The notes under the pieces were generated by a model. The model was not told the origin of the DNA. It worked only from the letters and a program-made list of their open reading frames with translations, and did no database searches. From Gari tellinella (Eukaryota > Mollusca > Bivalvia > Cardiida > Psammobiidae), in NCBI GenBank assembly GCA_922989275.2, contig OV277871.1, forward strand, positions 26,112,693-26,176,692: 64,000 bases of DNA, in the 5' to 3' direction. Numbering within the stretch: the first letter of the stretch is position 1; each line of letters opens with the position of its first letter. A program made the position numbers and the translations under genes. Of the stretch, positions 33,176 through 43,429 are shown in pieces.

Positions 33176-33782
33176 TACTGTGTTTCAATCTATTATATAT
33201 ACATATAGATCAGTGTTTATATAGATAATATAGCACTTATTCTTTGGCGAAACAAAAGACCATTTAAAATGACCTTGAACATCTTTTCAAAATGTTATTG
33301 AGCATAATTATTTAACTTGAAATTCGTTTAGTCAAACATATTATCCATAGTTAAAAGGTAAACTATCCTTCTTCTGTGATGTAAGGGTAAGTTTGACTTT
33401 AAATGACTTTCCGATGCTAATATCCGTGTGATTTAAAAAGCAAAATCTAATTAATTTCTTAAAAGCGAAGGTTTACTTTTACGAGCAATACTGCTGCAGA
33501 TCGAGGAGTTGACATATCAAGAATCATATCTGATTTTATGTTTATGCATACAGAAAGAACATTTACTTTGAAAAGACAGACTTCGTATGGTTAGGCAGCT
33601 GAAAACTGTTAAAATCAATTTTATTAAAAAGGTCTAATGCAATTTGAAAATCAAAAATTCGTCTTTTTAACAGGTCGATGCCCATATTCAATTTGAAAAA
33701 GATTATTTGTTAAATTTCAAATATCCGTGAAAGATTTCACAGACGAAAAATATCATTAGCTACGGTCTCAATATCAAAACAC
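33176..33782. other. No gene seen
   Basis: AT-rich; a weak family G-like string at 33310-33420. Confidence 0.45.
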
Positions 33783-34027
33783 TTAACCCTTTCATGATTA
33801 AATCTATCGTGAGATTGTTAGCCTTTCATCGCCATATTTTAGCCTGCTTCAATATTGTTGTCTGCAATATCGTTTCAAAGTTAAATTTAAGGTAGTATAA
33901 CTGACGTAATTTCATAACAAGTGGCAAACAATTTTGATCATGATTAGACGTCTCGTATCGCGACGTCTGATCTGGATAAAACATGTTTGGAACTGCGCTA
34001 TATGAAGTCATTGAGAAAAGGGTGAAA
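33783..34027. repeat. MITE family A, full length
   Basis: TTAACCCTTTCATGATTAAA at left, 'tgaagtcattgagaaaaggg' at right. S1 hairpin 33920-33990 centred on 'cgtatcgcg'. Confidence 0.8.
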
Positions 34028-35089
34028 TGGAATTTAAACGATTCTGAGGTTTAGACAGCGAGTCAGCATGATATGTTGTCAGCGGCGCCCTGTCAATCAC
34101 GTATTGACATTTTAATTTGTAAAGAACATTAAAAAAGAATTAGTCGAGTTACAATCCCAGCTGAGTCAATTAACTTAAAGTGATTGTGGGCAGTTAAAAT
34201 AATACAATCAATGCGACGTGCTGTTTTTCATTGACATATTACGTTACCCGTTAATAAATCACAAAATAATCCCAAACAGGCAATGACGTAAAAAGTGTCA
34301 ATAGTAAAACATTGACCTTAGCATAAAATTTGTTAACCCTAGCAATACCAAAACGTATACCAGCATCTACCAAAGGCAGAGTATTTCAGTCAAACTGTTT
34401 GGCGCTTTATCAATATATATTTGTTTAGATACATATAACATACATATAAAGAAGTCATTGCGACGGTAATTTCCAGCAGATGATATCGAAACTCTGACAG
34501 GTTTAAGCGCACATGAAATGGAACACATAACACAAGCAAATGTGAAAATAATGTTTCTTCGATCGACTCAATATACTTTAACATTTATCACAACAACCCG
34601 TCAAAATTCACTGCCATAGTATATTGGTCTGAGTAAGTTAATGTGCTGTCTGTTTAAGATTAAATTCCCGAATGTTTAGAATGATTGTTTCCTATTGTCA
34701 ACAGATTGCTTCTTATTAGACATAGAGTAAAAGGATATGCTTGTGTTTAGTAGATTTGGTAGTAAAATGTTAAAGAAAATTGATATTTAACGCTCTCCAA
34801 TCTGCGGGCAAATTCTTAAAAAACCAAAACTTGCTGGTAATTTTTTCTGGAAAAGAATTGGCATACAAATCAGCCCCGGGTATTGTTGCAGACGACATGT
34901 ACATTGCGAGTAGAATAATTGTAGTGAATGACTTTTGTTTTGAAGAATACAAAAACTATCACTTTTTGTTTCTCATAACATATGACATGTACATATAAGA
35001 AATTACTATGTATCCATTTTAATGTAACCTCTGCGGATGTTTTGTATGCAAATACATGTACATCTAAAAGTACGTGAAAGTCAGTTTAA
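34028..35089. other. No gene seen
   Basis: About 1 kb of AT-rich DNA. Overlapping 60-72 codon frames on both strands at 34770-34998 lack recognisable motifs. Confidence 0.5.
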
Positions 35090-35292
35090 CCAATTTGTTA
35101 ACAAATGGCAAACAGAGTATATTCTGATCAGATGCCACATACTGTGGCGTCTGGTTAGATTCTACACTGTTTGCTGATAGGAATTTCAATATAAACAAAA
35201 CGAAAAATATGTTTTTTTACCACGCACCCTTATATAAAAAGGACGTATCAAATATACGTATGGAAGAATCAACCGGACGCAAACGGGTTAAA
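35090..35292. repeat. MITE family C
   Basis: Hairpin 'ggcaaacagagtatattctg' ... 'ctacactgtttgctgatagg', then the C tail 'atacgtatggaagaatcaac' ending 'cgcaaacgggttaa'. Confidence 0.75.
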
Positions 35293-36214
35293 ACTTATTC
35301 AGACAAAAATACCTATCAGGCATCTTTCCGTAGACTTACCTTGTCTTGCTTGTATCATCGACTCTACCAACTCTTTTTGATATTGTTTCGAATAACGTTC
35401 ATCTAAATTAGCAGATGTGAGGTCAGGCTCACCATTTAGAAACAGATTTTTCTGAAAACTGAACACAAACTGTCGCAATATTAAAAGCGTTTACTCCTGA
35501 TTCCGGTTTTAAAGATTTGTGGCCATTAAAGCTTTAAACTTCCATTTCGAAAGATACTGAAAATGCCTTCTGTGTCTAACGTTCATGACTTCTTAGACGA
35601 AGTATACTTTCCTAAGTGTAAAAAGAATCAGAGGCGTTTAAAGGCATACTGATAGAATGATGGAGTCAATGGAAACACCTCTATGTACAGCAATATACAA
35701 AGTGTAGTGTACCATTATACGACTATATCACACAATATTATTCCGGTTTCTGTAATTATTTAGTAGATAAGCAGATAGCGTTTACCATAAAATAACAATG
35801 TTCAACACTTGTCTTGCCTAGATTTTAATAATTATCTGTTAAAAGAAGACCATATAGACTCGTTTTCAAAGATAGGTATCTAAACAATTACAAAGTACTA
35901 GCTCTTTTTTATGACGTAAAGTAAAATATTTACTATTTCTTAGTGTATAGTTTGATATATAATTGGTAATAGATTTGTTGTTATCAACAATACACGACGA
36001 TTATATGAATGCTCGTAACTTGGGAAGTAGAGATACAAGGATGGACTACTAAAGCATTTAAAGAATTTTACATTTCTATTTTCAGATTTGTACAGTTAAT
36101 ACATTATCCACTTATCACACAATATCACATTATTCCCATGGACAAATCCAGTTTACAACAAAGGCTGGCCAATTTTAGACTATTTAGGGATGCTTTTTTT
36201 AATGATATATATTG
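35293..36214. other. No gene; repeat Q fragment
   Basis: 35480-35665 matches 30030-30130 ('aaatgccttctgtgtctaac', 'gaatcagaggcgtttaaa'). The rest is unassigned. Confidence 0.45.
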
Positions 36215-36368
36215 CAAAATGACAAACAGTGAATTCCCTGATTAAAGGGCTCCTGCAGGAGCCCTCTAATCAGGGACTTTACTGTTTGCATAAGACACAT
36301 GTACTCTCTACAGGTACACTTTTGGTAAATGAGGCATATATACGTCACTAGGGCTCAATGAGTTAACT
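36215..36368. repeat. MITE family L, right part
   Basis: Hairpin with perfect GGGCTCCTGCAGGAGCCC centre (36245-36263), then 'gtttgcataagacacatgta' and 'cactagggctcaatgagtta'. Confidence 0.75.
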
Positions 36369-37106
36369 AACAGACGTCAATTAATTTTTTGTCTCAAATA
36401 ATTGAAACTTTAAAAAGTAGTTCCTTGACTGAAAACCACATTCTGTCATGTCTATGTTTCTAAAGAACCAAGAAAAACGACCAGATATCATGAAAGTTCA
36501 TCCCAGAGAACAACAGATTTCTTAATGGCAAATGTCAATGACCATGAAAAACGATCTTTACTGACAGTAATGAAAACACAATGAAAACGCCGTTAAATGT
36601 CTTGCTAAAACGTAAATAAGCACAAAACAATGAAATAAAGTATAGATAATTTTTTTAATTCACTATTTATTTTCATTTAATCGGAAAATAATTCTAGTTT
36701 GCTCTGCTTCGAAATTGTTCGCAACGTAAAATGAGCTTGTTAAGAAAATAAAAGTTTTTTTCAATTGTTTAAACTAAAGCAAATAAAGAAAGAATGTAAA
36801 TAGGTATAAAAGCCAGGGGCTGTAGACAGCATAATGTATGTAACACAGAAACATCATTTTGTTCCGGACAAACTGCATTAAATCAAAATCGAAATGGACA
36901 TGTAAAAAACAGTATTAAAACAGAATTAACGTGATAAATTTCAAACAATTGTCGTCTAAGTTTATTTCTTAAATTAAATTTTAACTATTTTGACTTTAGA
37001 CATGATAAAATGAGTGGCACACAGTATGTATCGAAATTGAAGGATCGAAATAGTTTGCAAATAAACAACAGATGTACCTGGGGTAAGGGTTAGTGAAAGG
37101 GGTTAT
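36369..37106. other. No gene; decayed family B
   Basis: 36944-37106 reads as a worn family B copy ('aaacaattgtcgtctaagtt' ... 'ctggggtaagggttagtgaa'). Upstream of it, nothing is recognised. Confidence 0.45.
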
Positions 37107-37727
37107 GATTTTGATTTTAGTATTGTAAATTATCCTCATCTAGATGGCAATGTTCCCCGTTCCACATCTTACGGGGTTTATATTTCACAACTTATTCGCT
37201 TTGCTAGGGCCTGTACCTCTGTTGAGGACTTCCACATTCGTAATAAAACTATTACTGAAAAGCTTCTTAAACAGGGGTACAGAATTAATAAACTTCGTAA
37301 ACATTTTCTAAATTCTTTTATAGAAACCTTGAGTACAATTTGACCGTTGCCATAGTGGGTTATTTTTAACACGGGCTTGAATGTTTAATTCTTTCCCATG
37401 TTACCAATGATCTTGTCATAGAATTTTTGTTAAATGTTTTACATGTATTTACTTACTGTGCTGGCGGTCTTTTTGATTGTGAGGTTGTGGAACAGGGTTT
37501 ATATTTTATGTACACTGTTCGTCTTTATAGGTGCATATAGGAGATAAGTGTGAGGTTGGGCGCCCCTAAACCCAGGTTTAACCCCCCAGTGGTTGTTAAT
37601 AATTAATTAATTTATAGTTAATTATTGATTGCCACTGACCGTACCAAGGCGGGCTCCTATATTCACTTTGCTTTATGTTTGTCTTGCGTGTTGTATTCTA
37701 TTTAGTGTGTAGATGTAGGAATTGTAT

Positions 37728-37761
<34 letters not shown>

Positions 37762-37850
37762 TTGTGGTATGACTGTGTGTGTGTGTGTTCTGCTTGAGAG
37801 GTGGGTGTATTGTTTGTGTTACGTTTCCTGCTTGAGTCTTTCGTATTTAT
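37107..37850 (+). mobile_element. 3' fragment of the same retroelement, plus strand, internally deleted
   Basis: Coding remnant 37107-37343: motifs NVPRSTSYGVYISQLIRFAR and KLLKQGYRINKLRK, after which a deletion joins directly to the 3' tail with TGA at 37341. The tail shares 'accgttgccatagtgggtta', 'gggcgcccctaaacccaggt' and a (GT)n run with 22523-23023 in inverse orientation. It lies upstream of the region kept in the 23.2 kb copy, so the two overlap only around HKLRK. Confidence 0.75.
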
Positions 37851-38229
37851 TGGTATTTTATCCTCTTATTATCAGTCGTTTTGCAACAGTTTAATTGCTC
37901 TATTAACATGTTTGCTACCTTCGAACATAGATGCATGTAACGTGCATTAGCTACTAATAAGGTAATAAGTAACATATTGCATACATGATCTCCATGATTT
38001 AATAGGAAAATGGCCATTCAAACCTATATAGTGAATCTCGCTTATAACTTATAACGAAATTGGATATAACGAAATATTGCATAACTCCCGAATAACAAAG
38101 TTTTTTCTTAATCTCCATCTCGTTTTACTGATATAACCTACTTTCCGGAAGATTTCATTTATAATAGATGTATAAAAATTGATTTAAAGACGGTGCTGGT
38201 TTTTGTCTTCTAAATCTCAGATCGTTTAA
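37851..38229. other. No gene seen
   Basis: AT-rich, no recognised element. Confidence 0.5.
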
Positions 38230-38900
38230 TATTCAACAGCAAATAGTACTGATCGTTAGGCAGAATAGTGGACATTCAGGTGGCTCACTTTCTCTCATTT
38301 TCGCACATTAAAAATGAAGGGCACTTTTACATAACTTGTAATACCTTTTTTTTCTGGACAGATATCGTTCCTGTGCAAACGGTCCGTGTTAGCTTAATCA
38401 TTTTCCTTTATGATGAAATTTGTTTTGAAAAAATATTTGATAACATTTTGGTCCTTTTTTAAGCTGAAAAAGACACCTCTTAATCACATTAAACAAAGAG
38501 TAAAATGCTGAAAATAAGCCTCGACACGGTGATGTGCATTTAAACAAATCGATATCAATTCTGTTCAAACGGGTTCGTATAATTGAATATTTGTTTTTTC
38601 TTTTGATATAAATTTAAGAATTGTAAGTTAATGTTAATTTGGTCCTTTTTCAAATTGAAAATGAAATTAATATGTTCAAAGAGTCGTCGGGAGTTTCCGT
38701 AAATACCGAGCGATTGCGGAAGCAAATGTCCGAAACAGCCGAACATTGACGGGCTCTCAAGCTAGCGAAATTCCGTTTATCGATAATCTAGCGATGTCCA
38801 CTATTCTGCCTAACGCCTGATGGAACGCCGCGTATCACCAGAGTCTATTCTATTTGCTAACATCTATTTTTATGGACTATAGACGTTAACGGGTTAAGGG
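38230..38900. repeat. MITE family C hairpin split by element N
   Basis: Left arm 'cagcaaatagtactgatc' (38236-38253) and the right part 'gcctgatggaacgccgcgta', 'accagagtctattctatttgc' belong to one C-type hairpin. The outer end 'gacgttaacgggttaa' is at 38897. Confidence 0.6.
38254..38815. mobile_element. Element N, 562 bp, perfect 22 bp inverted ends
   Basis: Ends CGTTAGGCAGAATAGTGGAC (+AT) at 38254-38275 and the exact complement at 38794-38815. Interior AT-rich with ORFs below 65 codons, so non-autonomous. Superfamily not assigned; possible target duplication ctgat/ctgat. Confidence 0.85.
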
Positions 38901-39577
38901 ATTATTAAGTTAACAGCATATGAAACAAGAAATATCTTTAAAAAAGATATTCGGCGGAATGAGTTGTTGAACTAAGGCTATATAGACTAATATAGATGAG
39001 ATTGGGTGTGCAAAATTAAATGAAATTGAGGTTTTCAAAGAAATGTAATATCTTGGATTGAAAAGCAAAAAAAATTGAAACAGTAACTTTTATTTAAAAT
39101 GCAAAACTATCATGTACAGAAATGCAAAACAGAACAATAATTTAACTCATATCCTAGCTACTGGTAGGAGATCCTCACATTAATATCAAACTTCATTCAT
39201 AGAGTTTCTTGAAACAAACTATAGCATACACAAATGTACAGATACAACAGTCTGCTGAACTTCGACTGCCACTCTTGTAAATAATGATGAAACAACACGT
39301 TTTTGTTTAATTCACTTGAGGCCATTAATTTTATATATAATATTGCTTTAAATGTATGGTAAATGTGTACAAATAGTTAACAATTCAAACAAATTGGTAG
39401 TAAACAATTACAAAACACCTAGCTTCCTCTGTATATCTATAAAAAGATTTCAGATGTCATATCTTAAAATAGAAGTATAATTGCATCATCCCAGTGTAAA
39501 CAGTGCAGTCTGTATCTCTAAATTTTACACTCACAGTCCACGTCTGGTAAAACTGTAATTGGACATAGACCAGCCTA
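38901..39577. other. No gene seen
   Basis: AT-rich DNA, no recognised element. Confidence 0.5.
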
Positions 39578-39768
39578 CAGGGCTCCAGATAAGAGGGAGT
39601 AAACTAAACAAATCACCTTTTTTCACTCCTTTCAGCACCAAACCCTATGGTGTAACCACTCATTTTTTTTGTCTCGAAGAGACAATTCAAATGTATAGTG
39701 ACACCACATGGTTTAATGCACAAATAAAGATTTTAAGTTTTGAAATAATTCCCTTATCTGGAGCCCTG
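39578..39768. repeat. Element I, full length
   Basis: Ends CAGGGCTCCAGATAAGAGGG and CCCTTATCTGGAGCCCTG. Centre is the S3 hairpin 'aaaccctatggtgtaaccac' ... 'gtgacaccacatggttta'. 191 bp. Confidence 0.85.
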
Positions 39769-40094
39769 GCTACTATCCAATCAGACTATTCAGTTTCAAC
39801 AGGTGCTCTTAATTCTAAATTTCTTATCAAATATAATTGGTTGAAATGTGTGGCCAAATAGAAAGTGTGGCTAAATAGAAACCAGTCAGCTCCGCCGAAA
39901 AAAATTGATATAAGCGTAGAATAGAATTTTGAAATGGCGAGACGAGTTTGAAAAATCCTGAACAAATTGTGTAACCGTGACCTGTTAACTTGACTACTGT
40001 ATGTATACTAATAACAGAGATTGTAGGAATGGTATAATGACGACTATGTATGAAAACCAGACATCTTGATCGAGACTCGTGAGGATATCTGGTA

Positions 40095-40308
40095 TTAACC
40101 CTTCACTGCCTTACCTCGAGTAAAGATAATATTCGCAAACAGTTTGGATCCTGATCAAACGCCGCGTCACGCGGCGTCTGACCAGGACCCAACAGTTTGA
40201 CACTCATTTTAACATTTCTTAATTCAAATACCTAAAATTTAAATTTTAGAGTTAAAAACAGACGACAATTGTAGAAAGCTGATGACGTCATGGCATTGAA
40301 AGGGCTAA
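40095..40308. repeat. MITE family B with S1 hairpin
   Basis: TTAACCCTTCACTGCCTTAC at left, 'gacgtcatggcattgaaagg' near the right end. Hairpin 40136-40199, centre CGCGTCACGCG. Confidence 0.88.
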
Positions 40309-40379
40309 GATAAGTGCGTGGTTGCTTAACTCTACACTTAATAGTTGATGATGCATAAGATAATAACATAGCCAGCGCA

Positions 40380-41121
40380 AATATAGGTGTGTCACTTATC
40401 ATTAAGGCTGTAAGACAGTCATCGTCTGTCTACTTTGTCGTCTGCAGCAATTCGTTGGGTCCAAGGTTATGAAATTCTCTCTTTCTGAGTATGTAAATAG
40501 TTTATTCATTCTTCCATACATGGAGATCTATAACATATACATGTGTCAACTTAAAAATGAACAGTTTAACATGCCTTACAAACATGATTTCATGTACTAC
40601 ATATGCCTCAACTTTATCTATTAATTACCGTACATTTTAAGTACACCATTAAGGCTGTTAAGCAGTCTGTCAACAGTGTTGTCTGTAGCAGTTTTTTGGG
40701 TCCAAGGATATGGACATTTCCAAACTGTTTGGATCATAAAGAGGCGTCTGGTCAGTTTCAAATCTGTTTGACATTTATATCAAAGTTTCCAAAGTTAAAA
40801 ACGCACAAACCCCCAATTTCTTTTCAATAAAAGCAGACGAAATATTAAGTAAACGATTAAAGCATAGACTCCGTTGACAGGTTGTGACGTCATAATAGCA
40901 ATGAAACGGTTAACCCATTTGTGACCACGATCATAGGCAAAATAGTGTAGACTCTGATCAGACGCCGCATTATGATCTGATCAGAGTCTACACTGTTTGC
41001 TGATAGGAATTTCAATATAAAACAAAATGAAAATGAAAATTTTGACAGGCATCCTTTTGATAATAAATGGACTTGGCCAATGTATAAACATGGAAGAATC
41101 CACTGGGTATAAATGGGTTAG
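40380..41121. repeat. Cluster: B-like pair and family C sharing a TTAA
   Basis: 'taaggctgtaagacagtcat' (40403) and 'taaggctgttaagcagtctg' (40650) start two B-related pieces; the second keeps an S1 hairpin and ends 'gcaatgaaacggTTAA' at 40913. Family C begins from that same TTAA (40910-41121), with hairpin 40947-41001 and end 'ggtataaatgggtta'. Confidence 0.7.
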
Positions 41122-41314
41122 TCTGGAAATAATAACGTGTATTCATAGCAATGTATAATGCGTTTACGTTTTGCGATTACTAATTGTACTAGTTTAATTA
41201 CTTCGTAACTCTAGCATTGCCTTTAAATCAGTTACACACACAATTGCGTGAAATTGGCACGATGTTATTCATACTACCAGTTAATTACATGGGAATTGAG
41301 AAACAGCGAGGGTG

Positions 41315-41550
41315 ACCTTGTTATACCGCTTTTTTAAAAAAACTAAACGCAAACGCAAGTAAGTAAAACGAAGAAAATCAAAGTTGAATGAAATCAGATT
41401 TATCCTGATACCACATGCAAACAGTTTTGAGCCTGATCAGACACCAGGATACCCGGCGTCTGATCTGGCTTCAATGTTTTTTAAATGGAAATTAAGTTTA
41501 AGCATAAACGCGTCTATTGGGAAAGAATAACGTGTTATCAATCGTATCTG
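41315..41550. repeat. MITE family E, decayed left end
   Basis: 'ctaaacgcaaacgcaagtaa', S1 hairpin 41416-41480 ('ggatacccggcgtctgatct'), 'gcataaacgcgtctattggg'. Confidence 0.7.
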
Positions 41551-41649
41551 CAATATCAGATCTATTACAAAAACGCAGAGATATCATATCCGAAGTAATT
41601 CTAAGTCTGCCAATCAATAGCAAAGATAATAACATGCAATAAAACAAAC

Positions 41650-41868
41650 ATTTACCACTTTACTGCATTATCCCGAATACAATGCTTATCTGCAAACAGT
41701 TGGATCCTGATCTGACGCCGTGTGACACGGCGTCTGATCAGGATCCAAACTGTTTGACATTCATTACAATCTTTCTTCAGTCAAAATGCCTTAACTTTGA
41801 TTTTTGGAAATAAATACAGACGTCATTTGTTTAAAATTGATGACGTTATGGTAGCGAATGAGATAATG
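41650..41868. repeat. MITE family B with near-perfect S1 hairpin
   Basis: Hairpin 41692-41757, arms 'caaacagttggatcctgatc' and 'gatcaggatccaaactgttt', centre GTGTGACAC. Tail 'gacgttatggtagcgaatga'. Confidence 0.8.
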
Positions 41869-42707
41869 GTACAATAAAACGGGTTACTATTCGACCCCAA
41901 TAAAACACATGTGATTAACTAAGAGATTTGTCAGTCAATTGCAAAACAAAATGAACTACAGAAATTTCTTTCGGCATTTCTATCTCTTCGTCTGGTCTTA
42001 AAAATTAAGTTAAACAAACATTTTACCTCTCAATTTAAAAACAAAATCAAGATGAATTTTTTCTGGTTGACCAATATCAATAAAGCCAGTGGCGGACTAT
42101 TCATCTTTATTGTGTGACATATTTCTGAAAATAGACAAATAAATTTTAGTTCCACTTTAAACAGTCATAAATATACATCATAAGAAAAAGTTTCTATATG
42201 CTAGCAAATGGTAATTTAAAGCAGGCTGAAAGTTAACAGAACAGAACAGAACAACTTTTGTTTCAGACTTGAACATGTGCACATCGTCACACAAAACATA
42301 ATATACATATTTCATAGTCAGGCTACAGTATTCGTACGAGCCTATGTAACAAACCTAGTATAACAATACTTCCAGCCAAAGTGCAAACAATACATGTACC
42401 TTTTCCTAGAACGATACCACAGACCTGCGACCGACTGGTTTCAAAGAGATCAGGGACAATCCCTACCATCAATATCAACCAGCCAGACACCAGGTCAATG
42501 GTATCGCTCATAATCCAAAGTCATTATTAACTTATGAAGTAGGATCACTAGGATGAACTTAATAACAATTTAATTTTAACAATATTTCATTCTGTAGGTG
42601 TTTTAAATATCGTGTAGCATTAAATTCAACAAAAAATCAACACGTAATACCAAATTTCTTCTGATAAACAATTTTAAATTGCATTGGTTTTTTAAATAGT
42701 GTAACAC
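41869..42707. other. No gene; S2 scrap and short duplication
   Basis: 42208-42260 holds half of an S2 hairpin followed by (acaga)n. The rest is unassigned; ORF 42323-42511 (-) is not supported. Confidence 0.5.
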
Positions 42708-42959
42708 TTAACCCTTTCCCCCATAGAAGCGCCTTTTAGCGAATATGATATATTCCTCCGCTGAAGAAAATTGTTCCAATTTAATCAGTCATGAATATAT
42801 ATTATTGGGAATAATTTTTATATTCAAGCACATGATAGCTTAAAGCAGGCTGAAAGTAAAGCAGAATGCGCCTCCATGCGCATTCTGCTTTACTTTTAAC
42901 CTGCTTTAAGCAGTCATCTATGTTCAATACTAGAAATAAGCTATCAGGTAAAGGGTTAA
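42708..42959. repeat. MITE family D, full length
   Basis: TTAACCCTTTCCCCCATAGA at left and 'ctatcaggtaaagggttaa' at right; S2 hairpin 42839-42911. 252 bp, same length as 25582-25833. Confidence 0.88.
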
Positions 42960-43061
42960 TTAGAAAGTTCAAAATTTCATGTGATTAACTGAGTGTAACA
43001 TTGCGGTGTTGTTTTGATTATCGCTTAACACATTCAACCCTACAGATGAGTACTCTCGTCA

Positions 43062-43312
43062 TTAACTCTTTCCTCCCTGAAACTTTAAATAGACAATTTC
43101 ATTTTCCATTTTAGTCTAGTCCATTTCTGACTTTTAAGGGTTGTTTTTGTCAATGTTTTGCATTATGACAAATAGTGAAGACCCTGATCAGAGGGCTCCT
43201 TTCGGAGCCCTCTGATCTGGGTTTTCACTGTTTGCACAGGACAAGTGTACTATTAACATGTACACTGTTTGAAAAGAACGCCTATATGCGGGACTAGGGT
43301 TCAAAGGGTTAA
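43062..43312. repeat. MITE family L, full length
   Basis: TTAACTCTTTCCTCCCTGAA at left, 'actagggttcaaagggttaa' at right. Hairpin 43170-43235 with GGGCTCCTTTCGGAGCCC centre. Confidence 0.85.
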
Positions 43313-43429
43313 CAAACAGTGTACATGTGAAGAGAGAACACTTGTCTTACATGAGAAAAGTACACTCAGAGGATCTTCTAACCGATCAGTCAGATTTAAA
43401 GGTGCTACTCTAAAAACTAGTTAATCCGG

